Assembly: GCA_003508835.1 (NCBI GenBank)
Contig: PUFA01000072.1
Span: 8,964,501-9,028,500, forward strand
DNA length: 64,000 nt
Origin: Eonycteris spelaea
Taxonomy: Eukaryota > Chordata > Mammalia > Chiroptera > Pteropodidae
Direction of reading: 5' to 3'
The notes under the pieces are model-generated. The model ran no database searches and was not told where the DNA came from. It saw only the letters and a program-made list of their open reading frames with translations. Made by a program: the position numbers and the translations under genes. Positions 21,700-32,250 of the stretch are shown here, piece by piece (the stretch's first letter is position 1; each line of letters starts with the position of its first letter).

Positions 21700-23146
21700 C
21701 TTCTTTGGCCAGTTAGGCATTTTCCCATGAGAGGGCACTCATTTCTCCAATGGCCAGTCTCTTTGCAGTAGGTGCATGGGTCGCAGCGAAGTGGGGGTCT
21801 CCTTTAGTTTCTCTCTTCCATAGGGGAGCAGCAGTCTGTTGTGCTGGAGCCGGGTTCCCTAATGCAGCTGCCAGCAGGGACACCTTCTGTTTCATCCATT
21901 TGTCAGCTACCTTTTGAGCCTCCTGGTCATGGTTTACAAACACCTTGTTTGTGACCTCCAGTAGCTGGGTGGTGTTCATTCCAGCAAAGCCCTCTAATTT
22001 TTGAAGCTCGTGGTGGATGTCAGTGAAGGATTGAGCCACAAATGCCACATTGACCATGCACTGGTTCTGTCATGCTTCGGGGTCAAAAAGGGTATACACT
22101 GGGAACGACTCGCACAGTCTGTCATAGAACTCTGTGGGCGATTCATCTGGCTTCCGGGTACCTCTGCCATTTTTGACATGTTTATGGCTTCCTAGCCCCA
22201 GCTTTTACCCCTTGTAGTATGGCCTGCTGGTACCTGTCGAGTGGCACTCTTCCATGTGGACATTGAAGTCCCAATTGGGCCGAGTGTCTGGCACAGCACC
22301 TGAGGCCTGTGCTACAGGGTCTAGTACACCTTCCAGTGCTTGTCCTTGAAGCCATTCTTGTGCTTCTGACAGAATTTGGCATCGTTCTTCAGTGTTGAAG
22401 AGAGTTAGGAGGAGTTGATGGCAGTTATCCCAAGTAGACTGATGAGTTTGGAAGATGGACTCGAGCAGATCAATCATCGCCTAGGGTTTCTCTGCTGCTT
22501 CCAGTTAAGGAGGTAGGTTTTGCTGAATGGCCGATAGTAGGGAACAGGGTGGCCTGGCTGGAGTGTGTCATCCTCTCCATTCTCAAATGACCTCGCACCT
22601 CTTGGAGGGTCATCTGAGGGCCGTAGATTGCTGAGCTGGTTGTGTGCCTGAGCGAAGGTGCTGTGGACTCAGGCTTGGTGGTCACTCAGGCTGTTGGACA
22701 GTGAAGGCACTGATGGTAGAGCTGCTGGGATGTACAGTGGTGGAAAGATAGGTTCTTCCTGGGGGTCCCCTTGGTGGATAAGTTTTGCTGGCACTTCCTT
22801 GTCCTTTCCTTGAGTTGGTTGGGCCGCAAGTACCTTACTCTGTCCTTGCCTATTTGCCCAGAACCTGACCCAAGCAGGCACTAGAGTAGTGATTTGCAAC
22901 CATGAGTCTGTGTATGGACATTGGTTTGGATGTCCAGGGATCCCTGTCACTACCTGGTACACAGCTTTCACAGTGGGGATGTCTAGGGTTCCTTCTGAGG
23001 GCCATTCTACCCCAAAGATTGGCCATTCAATCTCACACAGAGTATGACGTTTTCCTGGGGTCTGCTTTGAGAAACCTTTATTAGAATTTTTCAACATACA
23101 ATTTCAGACAAGTTAGCTTACAGAAACCTCCCCCCATGCCTCCCAT
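21700..23146 (-). pseudogene. gag: ERV gag remnant (MA, p12, CA, NC)
   Basis: A likely start codon is at 23146-23144 (MGGMGGGF), with a Gly-2 context suited to myristoylation, but the frame stops after about 20 codons. The matrix resumes in a 142-codon frame (23097-22669), with TPGKRHTLCEIEWPIFGVEW and a Pro-rich p12-like C-terminus (FPPLYIP). Capsid text is in frames 22477-22205 (FQTHQSTWDNCHQLLLTLF) and downstream. Late capsid/NC is 22057-21713 (AFVAQSFTDIHHELQKLEG), ending at the zinc knuckle. At least four frameshifts or stops. Confidence 0.92.
21735..21776 (-). other. gag: Gag nucleocapsid zinc knuckle
   Basis: Reads CTYCKETGHWRNEC on the minus strand, a perfect C-x2-C-x4-H-x4-C zinc knuckle. 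It is in a different frame from the preceding gag frame (22057-21713), so a frameshift lies just upstream of it. Confidence 0.92.
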
Positions 23147-24303
23147 GACAGACAGCAATCATGCTACATGGCGGGTTGGGGGGTAGGGTAGGGGAAACTT
23201 CGGAGGGGCGTCACTCGTTTTGCCCATGTCCAGCCACACCCCTTGCAGGGATATTTCAGGCGCCTCTTAGCATTGGTGGGTCAGTATAAACCACTGACCG
23301 GATCACTGGAGTAGACGCCTCACGGGATCCAGTAACACCACCTTAAGCTGTGTGAGGTTTACCACAGAACCGCGGACTGGGGCTCAACTCTCGTTTCATG
23401 GTTAGGCCACTCCTCAGTCATTTGGCACTCACTCTATTTCATGCAACCTCCCACCGTTCCTTAACCTGTCCTGTGGAGAGTAAGCAGCTGCTCCTCTTAA
23501 CCTGTGGAGGATGCTTGCTTACTCTCTGGAAGGTGGTTGGGCCTCCCTTTTCCCAGCGTTAACCAAACACATTCTACCCTATGACAGGTGATGCAAAGAC
23601 AAAGAAGGGCGGGTGCCCCCTCCAAAGAGGAGGCCATCAGATGTTCATCTGGTTGTGTCCTGAAGGAGCTTAGCCATAGCGGACTCAGCTTTGTGACTTA
23701 CAATAGGACACTAGCTCAATGCCTCCCTGGACCATATACTATACACCACAGAACTGCAGAATGGGCTCATAGGGACTCCGTAGCCTTTAGGGGACTTTAA
23801 GGGTGCCTAGCCGTGAACCTACAAACTCATACCTGACCGATCAAACTTGCCAAGCTGCTCATTCATTCACTCATTCATACATCAGGTTAAAACATTGCCT
23901 CCCCCTTTTTGGAAGGCCCTATCCTGACGTCTTTCCCACTGGGGAGACCTTGATGTCTCCTCCCTCATTTTGGAGACCCTGATGTCTTCCCCACTAGGAA
24001 GACTCTGACCAATGTCTTCTAACTGAAGACTAGGAGGTAATCAAGCTCCTTTCCATCCAGAGACGGGACCTGACTAGGTGCTGATCCTGGGACTTTACCT
24101 TATCCTATGGCCATTCCTGGTGAGTTGGTCCATCCCTCCTAGGAGTCCAATTGGGGGCTCAGCCATCCTGGGAGTCAGCAGGCTGGTCTGAAAGAGAACC
24201 TGGAATACTCATCAGTGGCTCACCTCCTTGTTTATCTCAGAGCCCCTCTGTCTTGGCCTGGATGAGCCACCTGTCCAGTGGCTCAAAGGGCCAGCATGGT
24301 TGG
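23147..24303 (-). other. ERV 5' leader (untranslated)
   Basis: About 1.15 kb between primer binding site and gag, GC-richer than host DNA. It holds four imperfect ~27-bp tandem units built around 'gacgtctt/gatgtcttcc' (about 23910-24020) and a short (ATTC)n run (about 23858-23880). Small plus-strand open frames here (23588-23800, 24151-24348, 24228-24410, 24278-24487) run against the ERV and have no domains. Confidence 0.75.
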
Positions 24304-24321
24304 AATCTCACTGGGCCTCCA
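24304..24321 (-). other. ERV primer binding site, best fit tRNA-Thr
   Basis: On the ERV strand it starts TGGAGGCCCAGTGAGATT four bases after the LTR. This complements the 3' end of a mammalian threonine tRNA (AATCTCxCTGGGGCCTCCA type) with one missing G and one mismatch. The assignment rests on memory of tRNA 3' ends. Confidence 0.65.
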
Positions 24322-24325
24322 GAAA

Positions 24326-24749
24326 TGTTGCAAAAGATCCAAAATTAGACCAGCACTCAGAGAGTTGGAGAACTCAGGTTTATCACGCCAGGTGGTCCCA
24401 GAGGAGCTAGCTTCTGAAGATCTGGGCCAGGAGCTCAGTTGCAACATTCTTTATATAGACCCCTTTTGGCATGGGCTGATTGGTTAATTTGTCCTCAGAT
24501 GGTAGTTGATATGGTTGCAGGTAGTTACATTGCATTATAAAGGGCAGGAGTTGCTATGGGTTACTGGCAGTTACAAAGTGTTATATAGTGCAGGAATTGC
24601 TGGGGATACAGTTACATTTATTGCTTAGACAGATCAAACAAAAGGGAAGGTGAGTCTTTAGTCAATTTTGAGTACAGCCTATGCAGCAGGCATATTTACA
24701 GAAGCAGAACAGAGAGCCGATTAGCCTTTTGAATGAAAATTCCTCTTCG
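24326..24749 (-). repeat. ERV 5' LTR (424 bp)
   Basis: Promoter LTR on the minus strand. It has a TATA box (minus TATATAA; plus-strand 24451-24457), a CCAAT box (plus-strand 'gattggtta', about 24478) and the same tandem ~46-bp U3 units as its partner (about 24516-24620). The start reads CG rather than TG; the end is CA. The poly(A) hexamer is GATAAA (plus-strand 24379-24384). Confidence 0.93.
24451..24457 (-). promoter_or_regulatory. ERV LTR TATA box
   Basis: Plus-strand TTATATA gives TATATAA on the ERV strand, between the CCAAT box and the poly(A) signal as expected at the U3/R border. Absent from the other LTR. Confidence 0.7.
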
Positions 24750-24753
24750 GTAT
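24750..24753. repeat. ERV target-site duplication, right copy (GTAT)
   Basis: Identical to 18012-18015 and directly adjacent to the 5' LTR end. Confidence 0.85.
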
Positions 24754-24827
24754 GGCTACTGAGATTTTACACAGTTTCATTTTACTTTACATAATACACA
24801 TGGTGATAAGATGCCACTTTTTGTTTA

Positions 24828-24829
<2 letters not shown>
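24754..24829 (+). repeat. Old dispersed repeat, right part
   Basis: 'ggctactgagatttt' is the expected continuation of the repeat interrupted at 18015; the copy at 48780-48990 reads 'aagccactaagattt' at the homologous point. Confidence 0.55.

Positions 24830-24877
<48 letters not shown>
24830..24877. repeat. (TG)n microsatellite
   Basis: Pure dinucleotide TG, about 24 units. Produces a Cys-Val run in a spurious plus-strand open frame. Confidence 0.97.
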
Positions 24878-24879
<2 letters not shown>

Positions 24880-24889
24880 GGGATTATGG

Positions 24890-25085
24890 TATTCACAAAA
24901 CAAAGTACCTCAGAATGTAAAAAACATTAAAGGTCATCTTGTTCGCCTTCCCTCCCAGGCAGGAGTTCGCTGTACAACATCCCTGCAGGGGGTCACCCAA
25001 GCTCTATGCCAACCCTTTTGTGATAGGATCTCTACCACTTTACTAGGAGGGCCAGGCACTTTTATACCTTACCCTCCATGACTAA
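24890..25085 (+). repeat. Possible ancient SINE-like repeat
   Basis: 'aaaggtcatcttgttcgcctt', 'tgtacaacatccctgcaggg' and 'ggtcacccaagctctatgcc' resemble a very old mammalian repeat I cannot name. Low certainty. Confidence 0.35.
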
Positions 25086-25769
25086 TGGTATAGTATGTTA
25101 CTATAAAACTAATTGGCCTAAAAAGCATTTAACTCATCCTTTCCATAACACCCATTCTAGAAGATGCTTCTCAAACAAAGCATTCTACAGCCAAATAAAT
25201 ATGTCCCTGAAGATTCACAGTATATCTTAATATTTTAAGGTTTAGAAAAGTGTGAAATAAATAAATTTGCTTAACTTGATTTAATCCAGTGTTTATTAGA
25301 CATATTTGGCCAACAACCACCTCCAGGAGCTTACTTTTTCCTGAATCATATCTGTCAATATCATGGAGAACTAGTGTGTTCTGCAAAACACATTTAGGAA
25401 ATGCAGATTTAACCCGTGACCTGGCCTTAATTGGCACCATTTCTTAAAGCTCTGAGCGGTTCAACCATAGATATGCAGACTCTAACACTACATAAAACAG
25501 ACAAATGTTGATACTTGTTTATATTGCCTGATTAGTGGATGTTAGCCCGTCAGTAGGAAACAGGAAATGTTTTTATTTGAGAATATAACAAGAACACCAG
25601 ACACAAAGGAAATACACACCCAAAATAAAATCCTCACCCAACAAACCATAAACATGTAACTAAACTTTTCTTTCCCAGCATCCTCTTTTGCGGGGCTTAC
25701 TGATAGAGAATCTAGCCTTCACTAATAAGGCCTGTTTTCCTTTCCTTTTAGTCTCAGACCGTTTTAGTA
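25086..25769. other. Unique sequence
   Basis: Nothing recognised. An 89-codon minus-strand frame (25440-25171) has no domain. Confidence 0.4.
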
Positions 25770-25985
25770 GAAAGGGTTCTGGAGTCAACCAGAGCTAGAA
25801 TTGGATCCCGGTTATTATCTATGTGACTTGAGAGAGGTTATTTATTCTAACTGAGCCTCAATTTCCTCTTTTTGTAAAATGAGAATAACAATGCCTCATT
25901 ATGTTTACAGGGATTAAGTGAAATAAATAATGCTAGCAAAGCCCCAAGCAAAGCACGAAGCACAAAATGGATTTCAACAAATGGT
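25770..25985 (+). repeat. MIR SINE
   Basis: 'gggttctggagtcaaccaga' , 'ttgagagaggttatttattc', 'ctcaatttcctctttttgta' and 'tttacagggattaagtgaaa' are in MIR order. Confidence 0.8.
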
Positions 25986-26589
25986 AATCTCAACTTCTCT
26001 ATTCTCGCCTCACCCTTACTCTTTTAAAATGTTTATATCAATTTCAGATTGGTGTCATCGTATATTTCATTACTACGGGATGCAGCCCAATCCCTTAGCC
26101 AGATTCAATAACTTTATTTAACATCCACTTAAAATTAATGGGTAAGATCTGTTCATCTTGCTGCCCAGATAATGTTGTTCTCTTCTTGCTAGTTGTTATA
26201 GACTATGAATAGTCAAGTCCTCCTCCTCTTCTGTCCAATGAAATGTTTGAGTTCTATCATTGAGGGTACTCTCATGCCTCTTACTATGATAATTGATTAA
26301 TATCTGAAAAATATCACAGGTGGCCACATTAACATTTTCCAGCTAAATTGTTTTTTTTTCTTTTTATGGTGACAAAATATTATGACTAATTATATTTTAT
26401 TTACTTTTCTACAACTCTGTTTTAACAGATGAGGGCACTAAATGACTCTGAAAGTCAAAACTATACTTTTAGTAACCGAAGAATTTTTCAAGGTTAGAAA
26501 TCTGTTTGAAGGTTAGTTTATTCAAAGTTTCTAAAAGGCAAAAGTTTTGTTTGTGGCTATTAATGAGTAGCTTGTACCATACAAATCCT
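25986..26589. other. Unique sequence
   Basis: AT-rich; no gene or repeat recognised. Confidence 0.4.
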
Positions 26590-27607
26590 CCTGTGAAAAC
26601 AATTATAAAAGCTGAATAGCATTTAAAAAATCCAACTGTTTGAAGATATCATAGAACAACCAAGGCAACCATGACTTTAAGGGCCAAGATTCCAGAGATA
26701 TGCCTTGATATAAAAAACTGGTAAGAACAGAACAAGAAAGGAATATTACAGAATTTCATATTCATGAGCATGGTTGAAAAAAATCATACAAAATATTTAC
26801 AAACAGAATTCAGAGTTATATGTGAAATGAATAATATATCATGACCCAGTTGAGTTCTTCCCAGAAATACACAGTTTTTAACATTAGAAAAATTAATCAC
26901 TACAATTTTCTACCTTAACAGAATAAAAGAGAAAAATTATATGGTCATCTCATAGATGCAGTATAATTGTTTGATCAATTCAGCACCGCATGGGCTTATA
27001 GAAAGTGAGAAATAGAAGGGGACTTCTTTAATCTAAAATTTAAAATATTTCTGCAAAATCCTAAAACAAACGTTGTATTTAATGGGGGAATGTTAAAAGT
27101 TTTTCTCCTGAGATCAGTAATAAGACAGAGTTGCTTGAATCCATTTTAATCTACATTGTTTTAGAAGTTCCAGGCAATGAAATAGGCAAAAAATAAAATG
27201 TCATAAAGATTGGAAACGAAAATATAAAACCATCATAATTGCAGACAATATGATTGAGTACATTGAAAACCCATGAAGATAAACTGTTATAATTTAAAAG
27301 GTCTCTGGACACAAGGCCAACATACAAAATCCCACTGTATATCTATATACTAGAAATAAACAACTAGAAATAAAATTTCATAATGCTGTCATTTATATTA
27401 GAATAAAACATTAAATATTTTAAAAATATGTTTAAGTCTTTTACACTGAAAGCCACAGCACAGAACACTGTAGAGAACATTATTGAAGAAAACAAATAAC
27501 AGAGGAACAAACCGTACCCATGGATCAGAGGACTCAATATTGAAGACTTGTCAATTCTCCCCTAATTGGGTTATAATTTCATGCGATTCGAACCAAAACT
27601 CCTCAAG

Positions 27608-27608
<1 letters not shown>

Positions 27609-27662
<54 letters not shown>
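27609..27662. repeat. (TG)27 microsatellite
   Basis: Uninterrupted TG dinucleotide inside the L1 relic; source of a Cys/Val-run open frame. Confidence 0.97.
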
Positions 27663-27665
<3 letters not shown>

Positions 27666-28210
27666 TGACAAGTGGCTTCTAAATTTTACATGGAACAACT
27701 AAGGGCCAAGAATAATCAGAACAAGCTTAATGAACAAAGCTGGAGACTATCCTTCCAGACTTCAAAACTTACACAATGCTGCAGTAACTAAGACAGCGTG
27801 ATACTGATACAAAGAGAGATAAATAGATGAATGGAAAGAAACAGAGTTCAGATAAAGACCAATATATACTATGATATTTGATTTAAAAGAAAGATTGCTA
27901 CTGTAAAGCAATGGGAAAGCATAGTCTTTTAATATATGAAACTGAGTTGATTGGATAGCTATATGAAAAATATTGATTTCTACTTTGCATCATCCATTAA
28001 AACCAATTCTGAATTGATTGTGGACTTAATTGTGAAGGTAATATAGTAATGTAACATTGAAATATGCAAAAGCATTAAGCATAAAGAAATTTAAAAATTG
28101 GACTTTATTAAATTAAGAACTTTTCATCAAAAGATATAAGAAAGTGAAAAAGCAAGTCTCAGATAAGGATATTTGTAATAAAGATATCTGATCTATCTGT
28201 ATAGATCAGG

Positions 28211-28221
28211 TATGTGTGTGT

Positions 28222-28273
<52 letters not shown>
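28211..28273. repeat. (TG)n-(TA)n compound microsatellite
   Basis: TG run with one TA interruption that passes into pure TA from about 28258. Confidence 0.95.
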
Positions 28274-28905
28274 CCTATAAATCATTAAGAAAAGATAGAT
28301 AATACTTACTGCCTTCTCTCCTCAAGAATGGGCAAAAATTTTGAGCAGGGATTTCACCAGGAGGGTATCCAAATGGTCAATAGACATATGAAAATGTGTT
28401 CAACATCATTAATTATGAGCTAAATTCAAATTAAAGTCATGATAAGATGGCATTATATACTCCACAGAAAGGCCAAAATTTTAAAGACTGACAATACTAA
28501 GTATTGATAAAGATATGGAGCAATTGAAATCACATATGCTGCCAGTAAAAATACAAATTGGTGTACTCCTTTAGAAAATTTAAGCAATATCTACTAAAAT
28601 TGAACATATTCATACCCTAATTCCACTTCTGGAATTAGTAATCCCACTACTGGGTCTCTGTCTAACAGATGCATACATATGTCCTTTAAGACCTTTGATA
28701 TTGGCACAAAAATTTTCATTCAGGGATATTTATAATAATCCTAAGCTAAAACAACCCCAATGGACATAATAGACAACAGCATAATGGACAAGAATTTGAC
28801 ATATTTATAAAATGGATACTATATAACAATGAAAATAACAATTTGTTGCAACATGGATAAATCCTATAAACATAATGTTAAGCAAAAGAAGACAGAAATA
28901 AAAGC

Positions 28906-29799
28906 ATTAGTGGATAGGGGAATTACTGATTACTGATTGAATTTCTTTAAAATAGTGATTTATTTAGGCTTACTGTTTTTTAATGTACATTTTGATAATT
29001 TATATGTTTTTAAAAAGTTTTCAACTTTACTGCCATAAAGTTAGAGATAATAATCTCTTAAGATTTTTAAAGTTGCTATTGTAGCTGCAATTTCACCTGA
29101 TTTTTCTCTTCCAAGAGTTCCTCAGTACCCTGGGGCATTGATGGTTACTCTCTCCCATCCCATCTTCCAGTGACATTATAAATTTGTTCCACTTTTATCC
29201 CTTTAAAAGTCTTTTTTTTTTTAAATCAATCATTTCCAGGAAGTTGGGGAAAACAAAAAGACAGATGCTTACCTTTTTTATCCAATCCCAAATAACACCA
29301 TTTTTTTTTTTTGGTATATCTGCTATTTACATATTTTAAAACAATGTATAAGGCTATAATTAATAGTATTTTAGTACTATCACTATCATTAGCACTGAAA
29401 ACTCTTTTTGGAAATAATTACCATTGCTTATTATTTTATTATAAAGCTCTTGTGAAGGAATAACTGGGCATCAGGGAAAGAAAATTCCTGGCAGTGTTTG
29501 AGTATTCAGATACTATTTATCACTAAATACTTCCACAGGGCAATGCTTGTTATTTTGTTCAGACTCACATTCTATGGAGTAATAGTCATATGTCAGTCTT
29601 GTTTTCATTATAAATGAAACCGAAGAAAAATAAAGGATTTATAAACTGAGCACTGTGGCAAATGAGTGAGTAGTTAGCAGCAGGTACAGGAAAAGATGCA
29701 GATGAGTCCAGGTGACAAGCACAAAGAAGCCTAGTGATCGCTTAGACATCCTAAGAACTTCCTTATAAAAGTCAGAAAACATTCTTTCACAAATAGTTT
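28906..29799. other. AT-rich sequence, no gene
   Basis: Nothing recognised beyond short poly(T) runs (about 29211, 29302). Confidence 0.4.
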
Positions 29800-30600
29800 A
29801 AGAGCCCAACTCATCTCAACAGCAATACCAGATCATATTAACATGCGCATATACTTTCAAAAAAACAATTTTCTGTCTAGGATTCTACATCCAGAAAGGC
29901 TATCAATCACCCATGAGGATAGAATAAAAACATTCAGACATGCACGTTCTCAAAAAAAAATTACCTCCCATGTACCTTTTCTTAGAAATTTACTAGAGAA
30001 AATATTCTGCCAAAGTTAAAGATTAAACGAAGAAAGAGGAAGTTGTGGGATCTGGGGAATTGAAAATCCAACACAAGAGAGAGGTGAAGAGTATTCCCAG
30101 GAAGATGGTCAATGAAGAGCACAGGTTGAGACAGCTGTGTAGTAGTAGGCCTTGAAAACAACTGGTCCGGACTGAAGCAGATCAGAAGGTCCTGGGAGAT
30201 ACATCTTCAAGAAGATAAAGTTTGCACCATACCTAAATGCATTCTAAAATATAAGATAGATGCAATTGTAGGGAGTTTGGGTGAAATGTATGATTATTCA
30301 TAGAAAATTAAGCAAGATAAAAACATGATAATCATTAACTTTAAATAAAATGAAAAGGAAACTAATCGTAATATACTACATAGCTCAACTGTGAATAATT
30401 TTTAAGTAATCAAATCTAAACAAAATTACAACTACACAGGAAGAAGAGTGGAATGAGAAATTTGTGTTTCATGGTTGCAGTGCTACCTAAAACTGAAACA
30501 ATATAATATTTAGAGACATAAAGATAAATAACCAAAAACATCAGTTTAAAACATTTTTTTTTTAAGTATCTATCTTTGAGGGATAGAAAAAGGAGAGTAG
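29800..30600 (+). repeat. HAL1-like (ORF1-type) LINE fragment
   Basis: 'attctacatccagaaaggct', 'cattcagacatgcacgttctc', 'ttacctcccatgtacctttt', and 'caactggtccggactgaagc' resemble HAL1, the ORF1-only L1 derivative. No open frame survives. Confidence 0.6.
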
Positions 30601-30689
30601 GTGAGAACTATTTTTGATAGAGCTATTTGACTGCAACAATATGCATGTTGAATTATGATACAAATGGAAACTAAAAAATAAAGCTATGA

Positions 30690-30840
30690 AAAAGTTGAGA
30701 AGAGACTTAAATTTTATGTGATCTTAAACAAGTAACTTAATCTCTCTGGGCATGACTTGTAAAAAAAAAAAAAAGGATAGGATAGGTAACCTTCCATTTG
30801 GGTGACGTCTGGCCCAGCGAGTGTTTTAGGTGTTAAGCTA
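30690..30840 (+). repeat. MIR SINE fragment
   Basis: 'atcttaaacaagtaacttaatctctctggg' pattern, then a poly(A) interruption (about 30761) and 'ataggtaaccttccatttgg'. Confidence 0.55.
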
Positions 30841-31269
30841 TCTAGTTCTAACTTTATAAAATCCCAGAAAATGGAGTCTAAATTTCAGAACTAGAAGCAA
30901 TAATGGCGCCATCTAGTTGGATCTCAGTTTCCAAAGAAGAAACCCAAAAAAGTCGAATGATTTGTTTATAGGTAATATACTAGTCACATAAAATATGAGA
31001 ACATACTAGGACATGGACTTGATCCAAATATTTTTTTTATTTAACCACAGTGCCAGTGAGAGAGGGCTTTGTAAAAGAAATAGATAAAACCACATAGAAC
31101 TACATAAAGCCAATACTTAGAATATTATTTCCCGTGGTCAAGGCAGAAAAGTAGCTTGATTGAACCTCTCCTTTCCACCCACCCACCTTCTGCTTGTTAG
31201 AGTTATGTGCCTAACCTTAATTACAGCAAAGGTTAAAGGCAAGAACGGCATGTTTCTAATACAGAGATG
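30841..31269. other. Unassigned sequence
   Basis: Nothing recognised. Confidence 0.4.
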
Positions 31270-31700
31270 AATTCATCTTCCCTATACAGAGATAACAGTG
31301 TCATTTTCACTGTGTGCCGCCAAACTTTCCCTGAGGTCATTAGTAATTTTCCAGACATGCCCACACTGAATCTGCAGTTCAATTGATGCTGGAGTTATAT
31401 CAGAGACTCAGAGTGACTACATAAAGCTCGAGATTACTGGCAAACAGTGTTACAGGTGACATTCTGCTCAGAGTACACTCTGCATGCTGTGAAACTCTTC
31501 CCTTCCCCCAGTCAATTTGCTGCTGCTCGCCTGCATGCAAATGCAAGAGGGAAATCTAAGACCAGTTACTAAGGAGACAAAACAGGTGCTTGCATGAGTC
31601 ATTCTCTCTTTGGAGGGAATATGGGTAAATTTTCTATGGTGGAAGGTTCAGTGGTGATTAATTCACTTTTGACATTCATTTTCATGCATAAGGGCCAAAG
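31270..31700. promoter_or_regulatory. Candidate conserved noncoding regulatory element
   Basis: Non-repeat sequence dense in motif matches: a perfect octamer ATGCAAAT (31535-31542), an RFX-like GTTACTAAGGAGAC (31565-31578), an E-box CAGGTG (31583-31588), an AP-1-type TGAGTCAT (31595-31602), then homeodomain-type TTAATTCA/ATTAA text (about 31658 and 31701-31720). It has no open frame and no repeat resemblance. Motif presence is seen; enhancer function is inference. Confidence 0.35.
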
Positions 31701-32159
31701 AATTAATTCAAATTAAACCTTACTTTTTTCCACAATACTGACTGGTGAAGCAGAAAATGATTCACTGTTGTGCAGTCTGGGGTTACAGGAGAATCCCTGC
31801 ACCTTTCTTAGGAAAGAAACAGAAGCTTCTGATGAATAGGTGGCTCTGCCTCTGAGCTGAGGAAAAGCATGAGTGGCAAATCAGTCATTTGACCCAGTAG
31901 AAAGAGCTGGAAAAGGAATGAATGTTTAAGTGATTCTATCTTGTGCTAAATCCTACAGAACACCCAGTCCCAAGGCAGCTGATCCTGAGAAGATAAAGGA
32001 TTTGAAGGAAGAGTGGGGGAGGGGAGAACAGGAAACAGAAGGAACACAATTTAGTTTTAACTTTCTTTCTTGGAGGCAGCTGTATGATGGTACCATCATG
32101 GGTTTGTTGACTGCAGTCCCAATAATGCCACCTAAGAACTCTGGGCTTGATGTTTCTGC
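31701..32159. other. Unassigned sequence
   Basis: Two opposite-strand open frames overlap here (31930-32169 plus, 32274-31936 minus); neither has a domain. Confidence 0.4.
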
Positions 32160-32250
32160 GCATCAATAATATGAGGACAATGTCAATCTCACAAGGTTGT
32201 TGTGAGAACTTACATATAGCAAGCACATAAGAAATGCTGGGATTCCCTTC
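32160..32250 (+). repeat. MIR SINE fragment
   Basis: 'caatctcacaaggttgttgtgagaact' and the following 'agcaagcacataagaaatgc' match the MIR 3' half. Confidence 0.6.

Larger units (their letters stand above)
18016..24749 (-). mobile_element. Class I (gammaretrovirus-like) ERV provirus, inactivated
   Basis: A 6.73-kb provirus on the minus strand. In its own orientation: 5' LTR (24749-24326), primer binding site, ~1.15-kb leader, gag (from 23146), pro, RT, env, polypurine tract and 3' LTR (18469-18016). GTAT is duplicated on both sides. Gamma-type features visible are a single zinc knuckle in gag, protease and RT motifs of the murine-leukaemia-like type, and an env transmembrane subunit with the conserved heptad/cysteine region. 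RNase H and integrase are absent. Every gene has stops and frameshifts, and the two LTRs differ by many substitutions and by 30 bp in length, so the insertion is old and not coding-competent. Confidence 0.95.
26590..28905 (+). mobile_element. Decayed L1, ORF2 3' half and tail
   Basis: Sense-strand L1 text with many stops. Visible landmarks are the RT region ('ctcctgagatcagtaataag', about 27105), the catalytic box reading I-A-D-N in place of F-A-D-D (about 27240-27253), and C-terminal blocks such as 'cctataaacataatgttaag' (about 28862). Two long dinucleotide tracts (27609, 28211) have grown inside it. The 5' edge is approximate. Confidence 0.8.

Noticed and set aside
23858..24020. Repeated short blocks considered as a CRISPR array
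   Set aside because: Units are imperfect, adjacent without spacers, and lie in an ERV leader of a mammalian genome.
24304..24321. tRNA-like sequence
   Set aside because: Only the 18-nt 3' end complement is present, at the position of a retroviral primer binding site; there is no cloverleaf.
24752..25081. 109-codon frame with a Cys-Val repeat
   Set aside because: Produced by the (TG)n microsatellite at 24830-24877.
27483..27668. 61-codon frame ending in Cys-Val repeats
   Set aside because: Produced by the (TG)27 tract inside an L1 relic.
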